Source of the DNA: Rudanella paleaurantiibacter
GTDB lineage: Bacteria; Bacteroidota; Bacteroidia; Cytophagales; Spirosomataceae
Assembly (NCBI RefSeq): GCF_009184635.1
Contig: NZ_WELI01000003.1
Span: 124,001 to 188,000, forward strand
DNA: 64,000 nucleotides
Reading direction: 5' to 3'
The notes below the pieces were generated by a model. That model saw only the letters and a program-made list of their open reading frames with translations, was not told where the DNA came from and did no database searches. Both the position numbers and the translations under genes were made by a program. Below, piece after piece: positions 9,220-16,942 of this stretch (positions are counted from its first letter, which is position 1; every line of letters begins with the position of its first letter).

Positions 9220-9969
9220 ATGCCTGATTCTGTTTTGATTGTTGAAGATGATCTGGCTATTGCCGTTGCCCTGGAAGAGACCCTCCGCTCCGCCGGGCGA
9301 ATAGTGGCTGGTATTGCCCGCACCTACGACGACGTGTTGCGCTATATCGAACGTGCTCCGATTGCTTTGGCGATTGTTGATATTCACCTTGCCAACCATA
9401 CCGATGGCATTGCCGCTGCGCGCGTACTTCAGCGTCAGTGTGGCTCCACCATTATTTACCTGACCGGCACCACCGACGATGCCACCTTTGAACGGGCAAA
9501 AGCAACCGGGCCAGCCGCTTTTCTGAACAAACCGTTGCGCATCAGAGAGGTGCTGCAACAGATTGAACTTGCCCTCGACAACCCCCATCGGCTCCATCCG
9601 AATCCGCACGATGGCCCCATTTATCTACCTACCGATTATGGCTTTGTACGCGTTGCCCAGCCCGACATTTTTTACCTGGAAGCGGCCCGGAGTTATACCC
9701 TGCTTTACCTGAACAACAGCACCCTGAACCAACTAAACCCGGCCCGGAAACCAGACGAACCCCTGGTGCTGACCGGAAACCTCAAATACTGGGAGAAACA
9801 TTTATCGCCCACCCTATTCTACCGGCTTTCCAAGTCGCTTCTGGTCAACTTATCGAACATACACCGCATCGATGAATACCAGATTCAGCTTGGCCCACAT
9901 GCCGTCAGCTTACCGGCAGGCACCCGCAAAGCGCTACTCGACCAACTTACGGTAATTCGGACCCGCTAA
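9220..9969 (+). CDS. LytTR-family response regulator
   Basis: The 249-residue product has an N-terminal receiver domain (about 4-120) with acidic pocket D10/D11, phospho-acceptor D54 in AIVDIHLANHTDG, the TGTTDD threonine region and the conserved lysine in FLNKPL. The C-terminal LytTR DNA-binding domain (about 135-249) contains the family motifs IFYLEAARSYTLLYL and RLSKSLLVNLSNIHRID. It is co-transcribed with the kinase and followed at once by a terminator hairpin. Its target promoters are unknown. Confidence 0.92.
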   Translation: MPDSVLIVEDDLAIAVALEETLRSAGRIVAGIARTYDDVLRYIERAPIALAIVDIHLANHTDGIAAARVLQRQCGSTIIYLTGTTDDATFERAKATGPAAFLNKPLRIREVLQQIELALDNPHRLHPNPHDGPIYLPTDYGFVRVAQPDIFYLEAARSYTLLYLNNSTLNQLNPARKPDEPLVLTGNLKYWEKHLSPTLFYRLSKSLLVNLSNIHRIDEYQIQLGPHAVSLPAGTRKALLDQLTVIRTR

Positions 9970-9979
9970 CCCGAAAACA

Positions 9980-10007
9980 AAAAACTCGCCCCGAAGAGCG
10001 AGTTTTT
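9980..10007. terminator. Bidirectional terminator between LytTR regulator and aconitase
   Basis: AAAAACTCGC at 9980-9989 pairs perfectly with GCGAGTTTTT at 9998-10007 around an 8-nt loop. A run of A precedes it and a run of T follows, so it can end transcription of both convergent genes. Confidence 0.85.
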
Positions 10008-10029
10008 GTCAATCTATACGGGATGCGAC

Positions 10030-12297
10030 TTACGCACCCTGCTTCATCCGAATGATGTTCAGGGCAGCGCCCGCCTTGAACCACTCGATCTGACCTTCGT
10101 TGTAGGTATGGTTTACCGGGAACTCATCCACTGAGCCATCAGCGTGGGTCAGCCGAACCGTCAGCGGTACACCCGGCGCAAACGTAGTCAGGCCCAGGAT
10201 GTCGATGCTATCGTCTTCCTGCACCTTGTCGTAGTCGGCGGGGTTAGCAAACGTCAGAGCCAGCATGCCCTGCTTTTTCAGGTTCGTTTCGTGGATACGG
10301 GCAAACGACCGCACCAGAATAGCCCGAACACCCAGGAAACGGGGTTCCATAGCCGCGTGCTCGCGCGATGAGCCTTCACCGTAGTTCTCGTCGCCCACAA
10401 CAACCGAACCTACACCAGCGGCTTTGTACGCCCGCTGTACGGCCGGTACTTCGCCGTACTCACCCGTCAGTTGGTTCTTCACTGAGTTGGTTTTCTCATT
10501 GTAGAAGTTCACCGCCCCAATGAGCATGTTGTTCGAGATATTGTCGAGGTGACCCCGGTACTTCAACCACGGACCCGCCATCGAGATGTGGTCGGTTGTG
10601 CACTTCCCTTTTGCTTTAATGAGCAGCTTCAGACCGCTCAGGTCAGTGCCTTCCCAGGCCGCAAACGGAGCCAGCAGCTGCAGACGATCCGACGTGGGCG
10701 ATACAATCACCTCCACGCCTGAGCCATCTTCGGCCGGAGCCTGATAGCCTGCATCTTCTACGGCATAGCCTTTGATCGGCTGCTCAATACCCTGCGGCTC
10801 GTCGAGCATAACCTGCTCGCCGTTTTCGTTGGTCAGGGTATCGGTCATGGGGTTAAACGTCAGATCACCGGCAATGGCAAACGCCGTTACGATTTCGGGC
10901 GATGCCACAAACGCGTGGGTGCTGGCGTTACCGTCGTTCCGCTTGGCGAAGTTCCGGTTGAACGACGTGATAATTGAGTTTTTACGGGTTGGGTCGTCCA
11001 TATGACGGGCCCACTGACCAATACAGGGTCCACAGGCGTTGGCCAGTACTACCCCACCGATACCTTCAAACGTGTTCAGGATACCATCGCGCTCGGCCGT
11101 GAACCGAACCAGCTCCGAACCCGGCGTAATGGTAAACTCTGCCTTCGTTTTGAGGTTTTTGGCAGCCGCCTGAGCCGCTACCGAGGCCGAACGGGTCATG
11201 TCCTCGTAGCTTGAGTTGGTGCATGAGCCAATCAGACCCACTTCCAGCTTCTCGGGCCAGCCGTTTTCTTTCACCGCTTTAGCGAAGTTCGACAGCGGCC
11301 ATGCAAGGTCGGGCGTAAATGGACCATTGATATGCGGCTCCAGCGTGTTCAGGTCGATTTCGATCAGTTGATCGTAGTACGTAGCGGGGTCGGCATACAC
11401 CTCATCGTCCGAACGCAGATGTGCGGCTACCGCACTGGCGGCATCGGCAATATCGGCCCGGTTAGTAGCACGGAGGTAATCGGCCATCTTCTCATCGTAC
11501 GCAAAAATCGACGTGGTAGCGCCAATTTCAGCACCCATGTTACAGATGGTTCCTTTACCCGTTGCCGAGAGGCTTTCGGCACCTTCGCCAAAGTACTCCA
11601 CAATGCAGCCAGTACCCCCTTTTACGGTCAGGATACCCGCTACGCGCAGAATCACGTCTTTGGCCGACGCCCAGCCCGACAGTTTGCCGGTCAGTTTAAC
11701 GCCAATCAGTTTGGGCATTTTCAACTCCCAGGGCAGACCAGCCATTACGTCGCAGGCATCGGCACCACCTACACCAATTGCAATCATACCCAGACCACCG
11801 GCATTGGGCGTGTGCGAATCCGTACCGATCATCATACCACCCGGAAACGCGTAGTTTTCTATCACCACCTGGTGAATGATACCCGCACCGGGCTTCCAGA
11901 AACCAATACCGTATTTATTCGAAATCGACGCCAGAAAGTCGTAAACTTCTTTGTTTTTGCTCTTGGCTACGTCCAGGTCTTTATCGGCACCCACTTCAGC
12001 CTGAATCAGGTGGTCGCAGTGTACCGTTGAAGGTACGGCAACCTTTGGCCGACCAGCCTGCATAAACTGCAACAGGGCCATCTGAGCGGTAGCATCCTGC
12101 ATGGCAACCCGGTCGGGAGCAAAGTCAACATAGGCTTTGCCGCGCTCGTGGGCCTGCGTGGCGTTTCCAGCCGACAGGTGGGCATATAAAATTTTCTCAG
12201 ACAGGGTCAGTGGACGACCGACGGCCTGGCGGGCCGCTTCAACGCGTTCGCCAAGGCGGGCGTACACACGTTGAATCATGTCAACATCAAAAGCCAT
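10030..12297 (-). CDS. acn: Aconitate hydratase, mitochondrial-type
   Basis: The 755-residue enzyme interconverts citrate and isocitrate in the TCA cycle through a [4Fe-4S] cluster. Length and sequence match the single-chain mitochondrial-type aconitases common in Bacteroidota rather than the roughly 890-residue AcnA form. The cluster-binding cysteines are visible in [15 protein letters not shown] and in [10 protein letters not shown], and the C-terminal swivel domain has the [15 protein letters not shown] motif. It stands alone and converges with the LytTR gene. A possible -7 element lies at 12404-12397, giving a leader of roughly 95 nt. Confidence 0.96.
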   Translation of the reverse strand: MAFDVDMIQRVYARLGERVEAARQAVGRPLTLSEKILYAHLSAGNATQAHERGKAYVDFAPDRVAMQDATAQMALLQFMQAGRPKVAVPSTVHCDHLIQAEVGADKDLDVAKSKNKEVYDFLASISNKYGIGFWKPGAGIIHQVVIENYAFPGGMMIGTDSHTPNAGGLGMIAIGVGGADACDVMAGLPWELKMPKLIGVKLTGKLSGWASAKDVILRVAGILTVKGGTGCIVEYFGEGAESLSATGKGTICNMGAEIGATTSIFAYDEKMADYLRATNRADIADAASAVAAHLRSDDEVYADPATYYDQLIEIDLNTLEPHINGPFTPDLAWPLSNFAKAVKENGWPEKLEVGLIGSCTNSSYEDMTRSASVAAQAAAKNLKTKAEFTITPGSELVRFTAERDGILNTFEGIGGVVLANACGPCIGQWARHMDDPTRKNSIITSFNRNFAKRNDGNASTHAFVASPEIVTAFAIAGDLTFNPMTDTLTNENGEQVMLDEPQGIEQPIKGYAVEDAGYQAPAEDGSGVEVIVSPTSDRLQLLAPFAAWEGTDLSGLKLLIKAKGKCTTDHISMAGPWLKYRGHLDNISNNMLIGAVNFYNEKTNSVKNQLTGEYGEVPAVQRAYKAAGVGSVVVGDENYGEGSSREHAAMEPRFLGVRAILVRSFARIHETNLKKQGMLALTFANPADYDKVQEDDSIDILGLTTFAPGVPLTVRLTHADGSVDEFPVNHTYNEGQIEWFKAGAALNIIRMKQGA

Positions 12298-12396
12298 AGC
12301 AAAAAGGGGTAACGAGTTATAAAAACAACCTATTTATAAAAGGAACCGGAAAATCAGTGGATTTGATTCCCCGTTCTGGTTCATCTTATTGCGGGT

Positions 12397-12404
12397 CAAA
12401 ATTA
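12397..12404 (-). promoter_or_regulatory. Possible -7 element upstream of aconitase
   Basis: Read on the minus strand, this is TAATTTTG, a full match to TAnnTTTG. The nearest upstream TTG (12420-12418) is only 13 bp away, shorter than usual, so the promoter call is tentative. Confidence 0.35.
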
Positions 12405-12505
12405 GGGGATTTTGTCTCAATTTGTCCATAGACGCTTAAAAACGAAAATGTCTCAGCGTTACACCCTTGAAACGTCAAAACCGAATGACCAATGGGGTAA
12501 AACGA

Positions 12506-12532
12506 AAAAGCCCCTCTTTCGGAGGGGCTTTT
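12506..12532 (-). terminator. Terminator after tRNA-Glu
   Basis: AAAAGCCCCTC and GAGGGGCTTTT form an 11-bp stem around a short TTTCG loop about 10 nt beyond the 3' end of tRNA-Glu. A T run follows on the minus strand. Confidence 0.8.
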
Positions 12533-12542
12533 CACTTGGTTG

Positions 12543-12614
12543 TGACCGATACGGGAATCGAACCCGTGTTACCGCCGTGAAAGGGCGATGTCCTAACCGC
12601 TAGACGAATCGGCC
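12543..12614 (-). tRNA. tRNA-Glu (anticodon TTC)
   Basis: The reverse strand folds into a cloverleaf: acceptor GGCCGAT pairs with ATCGGTC, the anticodon stem-loop is CGCCCTTTCACGGCG with anticodon TTC, and the T arm carries GGTTCGATTCC. The discriminator base is A at 12543. The following bases are not CCA, so the 3' CCA must be added after transcription. It stands alone with its own terminator. Confidence 0.93.
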
Positions 12615-12803
12615 GTCTGAAGAACCAGACCTGACGTGTTTCAGATTTTTCTGCGACTGCGTCAGCGAATCGTGATGCAAAAGTACGGCGAAAATCTTCA
12701 CGCGCAACATTTCGGGCAAAAAAATTTTAAAAAATTCTCTTCTGCGCGTTTTAAACCTACTTTTGATGGATTCATTTTTTTAGTCATCTACTTCATTATC
12801 TGC

Positions 12804-15431
12804 ATGCTTCGGTCTCTTTTGGTCGTGGGCCTCTGTTGCTTAAATTTTTTTAGCAATGCCCAACCGACTTCAACAAACACAGTAACATCCCCCCAGGAAT
12901 TTTTAGGCTACCGAATCGGTGAGCGCTACACGCCCCACCATCGGGTGCTGGCCTACGCCGAACAGGTGGCCCGACAAGTGCCGGGCCGGGTGCGGGTTAT
13001 TCCGTACGGCACCACCTACGAAGGTCGGCCGCTGGCGATTGTCGTGGTCGCTTCGGAAGCCAATATGAATCGGCTCGAAGAAATTCGGACCGATAACCTC
13101 AAACGAATCGGGATGGCCGAGGGAAATCCGGCATCGGCGACCCAAACGCCTATTGCGTGGCTTAGCTACAATGTACACGGGAATGAGGCCGTCAGCTCCG
13201 AAACATTTATGGAGGTACTGTACGGCCTGGTTGATCCACAAAAAGGAAGCGACCAACCCGCCGTGATGCAGAAAATCCTGAACTCGACGGTAGTGATTCT
13301 CGATCCTGATCTGAACCCCGATGGGCACGACCGGTACGTAAACTGGTATAATCAGATGCAGGGCCGTGTGGCCGACCCTACGCCCTTCGCCCGCGAACAC
13401 AATGAACCCTGGCCCGGCGGACGGTACACACACTACTATTTCGACCCTAACCGCGACTGGGCATGGCAAACGCAGGAGGTAACCCAGCAGCGTATGGCCA
13501 TGTACCACCGCTGGATGCCCCACGTACACGGCGACTTTCACGAAATGGGCGTAGAAAGCCCGTATTACTTTGCGCCCTCGGCCAAACCTTACCACGAGGA
13601 TATTACGCCGTTTCAGCGCGATTTCCAGAACGTAATCGGGCAGTATTGTAGCCGCTATTTCGACCGCAACGGCTGGCTCTACTACACCCGCGAGCGGTTC
13701 GATTTGTTCTACCCCAGCTACGGCGACACCTGGCCAACGTACAACGGCGCCATTGCCATGACTTACGAGCAGGGCGGCAACACCCGCGCTGGCTTGGCCA
13801 TTACGAAAGCCGACGGCGACACGCTGACGCTCCGGCAACGCATCGACCACCACACGGCCGCCAGTATCGCTACGCTGGAATCGGTAGCCGATCGGGGCAC
13901 CGACATTGTGAAAGCCTTTGGTGAGTTTTACGACAAAGCCCGAACCAGCCCGATTGGGGCCTACAAAAGCTATGTAATTAAGGCCAATGGCGATGCCGGA
14001 CGGATGAACGCGCTACGGCAATTACTCGACAAAAATCAGATTCGGTACGGGTACGGACGGGCGGCCGCAGCAGCCACCACCGGAAAATCGCGCGGGAATA
14101 CCAACGCGGGCGGGCTGAGCGGTTTCAATTACTTCACCCAGAAAACCGAATCGGGTGTCGCGGTGGCCCCTGAGGATCTGGTTATCAGTGCGTACCAACC
14201 TAAGTCAACGTTGCTCAAGATTCTGTTTGAGCCAAAATCAGCCCTCGAAGATTCGGTTACGTACGACATTACGGCCTGGTCGTTGCCTTACGCTTTTGGC
14301 CTGACTACCTACGGCCTGACCACCCGCCTGGAGCCCGCCAGTACGGTGGCCCCGGCGTCGGTGCCGGCCTCTACATCGCAAACTACCGGTGCCACGCCCT
14401 ACGCGTATCTGGTGCGCTGGCAGTCGATGCCCTCAGCGCAACTGCTGGCGGGTTTGCTGAAACAAAAGCTTAAAGTACGGGCCGCCGAGAAACCATTCGA
14501 ACTGGGCGGGCAATCGTACCCGGCGGGCACGCTGCTGATTACACGGGCGGGCAACGAGCGCCTGGGCGCCCGTTTCGATCAGATTGTGCAGGCCGAAGCC
14601 CAGAAAGCAAATGTTACCTTGACCCCGGTGCAAACTGGCTTCGTAACCAAAGGCTCCGATTTTGGGTCTGATTTTGTGATGGCTCTGAAAGCCCCCCGCG
14701 TAGGTGTCGTGGTAGGCGAAGGCATGTCGCCCACGGCGTCGGGGGAGGTATGGCATTATTTCGATCAGGAACTCCAATACCCCTCTACGCTCATTACAGG
14801 CAATGATCTGGCGTCGATTGACCTGAGCAAACTCGATGTACTGGTGATGCCAACGGGCTATACCTACGGCCGGATTCTGAACGACAAAACCCTGTCGGCC
14901 CTGAAAACATGGGTGCAGGCAGGCGGCAAACTGATTGCACTGGAGCGGGCTGCCGACGCCCTGGCGGGTAAAGATGGCTTCGAACTGAAAGAGAAACCCG
15001 ATAAGGAAAAAGACGCCAAAAAAGACGATAAAACCAAAAAATCGGCCACGGATTCGGTGAAAACCTATGCTGACCGCGAGCGTGATGCCGTGTCGGACGA
15101 GACACCCGGCAGTATCTATCGCATTACGCTCGACGCGACCCATCCGCTTGCGTTTGGTCTGGGCAACAGCTACTACGCCATTGTGCAGGATGCGCACAAC
15201 TTCGAGTTACTTAAAGACGGCTGGAATGTGGGCTACCTCAAAGACGACAATTACGTAGCGGGTTTTGCCGGTAGCAACGCCAAAGAGAAACTGAAAAATA
15301 CCCTGTCGATGGGTGTACAGTCGCTGGGTCGTGGCTCGGTGGTTTACTTAGCCGACAACCCGTTGTTCCGGGGCTTCTGGTACAGCGGCAAGCTTCTGTT
15401 TGCCAACGCTGTGTTTATGGTTGGAAATTAA
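12804..15431 (+). CDS. M14-family zinc carboxypeptidase-like exported protein
   Basis: The 875-residue product resembles the large M14 metallopeptidases of Bacteroidota. Translation should start at the ATG at 12804, which directly begins a signal peptide (MLRSLLVVGLCCLNFFSNAQ); the frame is open further upstream but that extension is not signal-like. Zinc-site motifs are NVHGNEA near residue 120 (HxxE), then a histidine in the HGDFHEMG region, and the catalytic glutamate region AMTYEQGG. The C-terminal third has a class I amidotransferase-like fold (VLVMPTGYTYGRIL). A Lys/Asp-rich insert (KEKPDKEKDAKKDDK) lies near residue 740. It probably acts on peptides or peptidoglycan fragments in the periplasm. 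Confidence 0.88.
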   Translation: MLRSLLVVGLCCLNFFSNAQPTSTNTVTSPQEFLGYRIGERYTPHHRVLAYAEQVARQVPGRVRVIPYGTTYEGRPLAIVVVASEANMNRLEEIRTDNLKRIGMAEGNPASATQTPIAWLSYNVHGNEAVSSETFMEVLYGLVDPQKGSDQPAVMQKILNSTVVILDPDLNPDGHDRYVNWYNQMQGRVADPTPFAREHNEPWPGGRYTHYYFDPNRDWAWQTQEVTQQRMAMYHRWMPHVHGDFHEMGVESPYYFAPSAKPYHEDITPFQRDFQNVIGQYCSRYFDRNGWLYYTRERFDLFYPSYGDTWPTYNGAIAMTYEQGGNTRAGLAITKADGDTLTLRQRIDHHTAASIATLESVADRGTDIVKAFGEFYDKARTSPIGAYKSYVIKANGDAGRMNALRQLLDKNQIRYGYGRAAAAATTGKSRGNTNAGGLSGFNYFTQKTESGVAVAPEDLVISAYQPKSTLLKILFEPKSALEDSVTYDITAWSLPYAFGLTTYGLTTRLEPASTVAPASVPASTSQTTGATPYAYLVRWQSMPSAQLLAGLLKQKLKVRAAEKPFELGGQSYPAGTLLITRAGNERLGARFDQIVQAEAQKANVTLTPVQTGFVTKGSDFGSDFVMALKAPRVGVVVGEGMSPTASGEVWHYFDQELQYPSTLITGNDLASIDLSKLDVLVMPTGYTYGRILNDKTLSALKTWVQAGGKLIALERAADALAGKDGFELKEKPDKEKDAKKDDKTKKSATDSVKTYADRERDAVSDETPGSIYRITLDATHPLAFGLGNSYYAIVQDAHNFELLKDGWNVGYLKDDNYVAGFAGSNAKEKLKNTLSMGVQSLGRGSVVYLADNPLFRGFWYSGKLLFANAVFMVGN

Positions 15432-15503
15432 GAAAAAGGAAAAGGGAAAAAGGAGAAAGAGAAAGCATGTCGTTTTCCTTTCTCCCTTCTCCTTTTTCCC
15501 TCC
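15432..15503. repeat. Heptad inverted repeat A (GAAAAAG words)
   Basis: Starting one base after the peptidase stop codon, the purine arm is built of 7-nt words (GAAAAAG, GAAAAGG, GAAAAAG, GAGAAAG at 15432-15459). It is followed by a pyrimidine arm. GGGAAAAAGGAGAA at 15444-15457 is perfectly complementary to 15487-15500. It lies between two convergent genes and could serve as a bidirectional terminator or RNA 3'-end element. Confidence 0.85.
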
Positions 15504-15507
15504 ATCC

Positions 15508-16353
15508 CTATCCATGCAATACCAGCACCGGCACGTCGGTCTGTGCAACCATCCGTTCGGTTTCACTCGGGTTGATTAGGTTCTGGAAAAAGGTGCGCTC
15601 ACGAGTGGTCATCACCAACAAATCGGCGGGGTGCGACTCCAGATACTCAGTAAGCCCCTGCGTAACCGACCGGGCTTTCACTTTTTCCAGGTCGAGGGGC
15701 AGGTCGCCGTGCTGACGCTGTAGCTCCATGAGAAGCTGATGGTCGTCGTAGAGGTTGGGCTGGTTGGCCGCGTCGACTTTCACCAGTTGCAGACTCGCCC
15801 CAAACACCCGTGCTACGGCCATTGTCTGCGCGAGCATGTCGCGTTCCTCGAACTCCAGTTGGGTAGCGTACACCACCTGTTTCACCTGCACAGGGGCCGC
15901 AGGCGCATCGTCGGGCAAGTTAGGAACCACCAGCACCGGGCAGGTGGCGGCCCGCGCTACATCGGCAGCGGCACTCCCCACGAGCCGGTCGAAAAAGCCG
16001 GTTTGGGCGCTACGGCCCGTTACAACCAAATCAATATCGCGCTCATTGGCCACGGCCACAATTTCGTCTTCTACAGCCCCGATCCGCCATTCTGATTCAA
16101 TGGCAACACCCTCCGGCTGGAGTTTTTGCACCAGCTTTTGCAGGTTCTCGCGACCAATCTGTTCGAGGTCGGCGGTTGCCATAACGCCCACGCCGAGGTC
16201 GCCCATGGTAGGGAGGGTGGCATCCGGGATGGGGGGCTGATACACATGCAAAACCACCAGCGTGGCCTTGTATTGGCGGGCAAAATACAGAGCCCAGTCT
16301 AAAGCATGTTGGGTCGATGCGGTGAAATCGGTCGGGAAAAGGATGGTTTTCAT
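15508..16353 (-). CDS. Universal stress protein, tandem UspA domains
   Basis: The 281-residue cytoplasmic protein has two UspA folds. The first (about 1-148) begins MKTILFPTDFTASTQHALDWA and carries the ATP-binding-type stretch VVTGRSAQTGFFDRLVGS ending in the CPVLVV strand. The second (about 155-281) has KQVVYATQLEF and the terminal TDVPVLVLHG, with a less conserved nucleotide loop. Tandem Usp proteins of this size are common in Bacteroidota and are linked to stress survival. It converges on the peptidase gene, and a heptad inverted repeat fills the short gap between the two stop codons. Confidence 0.92.
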   Translation of the reverse strand: MKTILFPTDFTASTQHALDWALYFARQYKATLVVLHVYQPPIPDATLPTMGDLGVGVMATADLEQIGRENLQKLVQKLQPEGVAIESEWRIGAVEDEIVAVANERDIDLVVTGRSAQTGFFDRLVGSAAADVARAATCPVLVVPNLPDDAPAAPVQVKQVVYATQLEFEERDMLAQTMAVARVFGASLQLVKVDAANQPNLYDDHQLLMELQRQHGDLPLDLEKVKARSVTQGLTEYLESHPADLLVMTTRERTFFQNLINPSETERMVAQTDVPVLVLHG

Positions 16354-16397
16354 GGTATTGTAGTTTTCAAACTAACCCCAAAATAGAGCGGCCTGTT

Positions 16398-16937
16398 TTA
16401 CCAGCCGTAATAGCTTTCGGGCGTTATACCCTTGAGCCGGAGGTAAACAACGCACTGCCCCCGGTGATGGATAATATGGTTTTCGAGCACATACAGCAGC
16501 CGCCAACCCGGTATTTTGTGCTCCCCGTACTCTACAGTGGCCAGCAATTTTTCGGCCGGGATGGTTTCGATAGCCCGGCGCACATGCGCGTACATGCGGG
16601 GCAGTTCGGCCATCACCTCGGCCTTGGTCATGTTGAGGGGCAGGCGTTTACCCGCGTACAGGTTGGGTTGCTCAAAGTCGGCCTGCAACTGCCCTACCGT
16701 GTACAATAGACAATGCCGCCATTGCTCGGCAAAGGTCATGGCCTCGGGCGTGTACCGGAACGCATACCCGGCGTCGGGCATCTGCTCCGCCGTAGCAATC
16801 GATATTTTTTCGGAAGCCCGCCAGGCGTCAAGCAATTCCTGCCGGATTCGGTCGGCCTCGGGGTTGGCCCCCGGCAGCGAGACAACGGGCAGCCCGGCTA
16901 ACCCGGCTGCCCGTTTAAGAAAGGTCTTACGTTTCAA
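16398..16937 (-). CDS. DinB-fold protein with N-terminal export-like segment
   Basis: The 179-residue product belongs to the DinB/YfiT-like four-helix superfamily, putative metal-dependent enzymes that are often thiol transferases. Metal-ligand histidines appear in AEQWRHCLLYTVG and in LENHIIHHRGQCVVYLRL. The N-terminus MKRKTFLKRAAGLAGLPVV looks like a signal or Tat-related segment, although a strict twin-arginine motif is absent. The start codon is TTG at 16937, only 5 bp after the polA stop, so the gene is probably translated from the polA transcript. Confidence 0.8.
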   Translation of the reverse strand: MKRKTFLKRAAGLAGLPVVSLPGANPEADRIRQELLDAWRASEKISIATAEQMPDAGYAFRYTPEAMTFAEQWRHCLLYTVGQLQADFEQPNLYAGKRLPLNMTKAEVMAELPRMYAHVRRAIETIPAEKLLATVEYGEHKIPGWRLLYVLENHIIHHRGQCVVYLRLKGITPESYYGW

Positions 16938-16942
16938 GAGAA

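Noticed and set aside
8869-9609. 246-codon minus-strand frame across the kinase/LytTR junction
   Set aside because: Both genes on the plus strand are well supported; the frame is an antisense shadow.
12412-12603. Short plus-strand frame across the terminator and tRNA-Glu
   Set aside because: It runs through a tRNA gene and a terminator, which explains the sequence.
12903-13853. 316-codon minus-strand frame inside the M14 peptidase gene
   Set aside because: Antisense shadow of a well-supported metallopeptidase; no recognisable motif.
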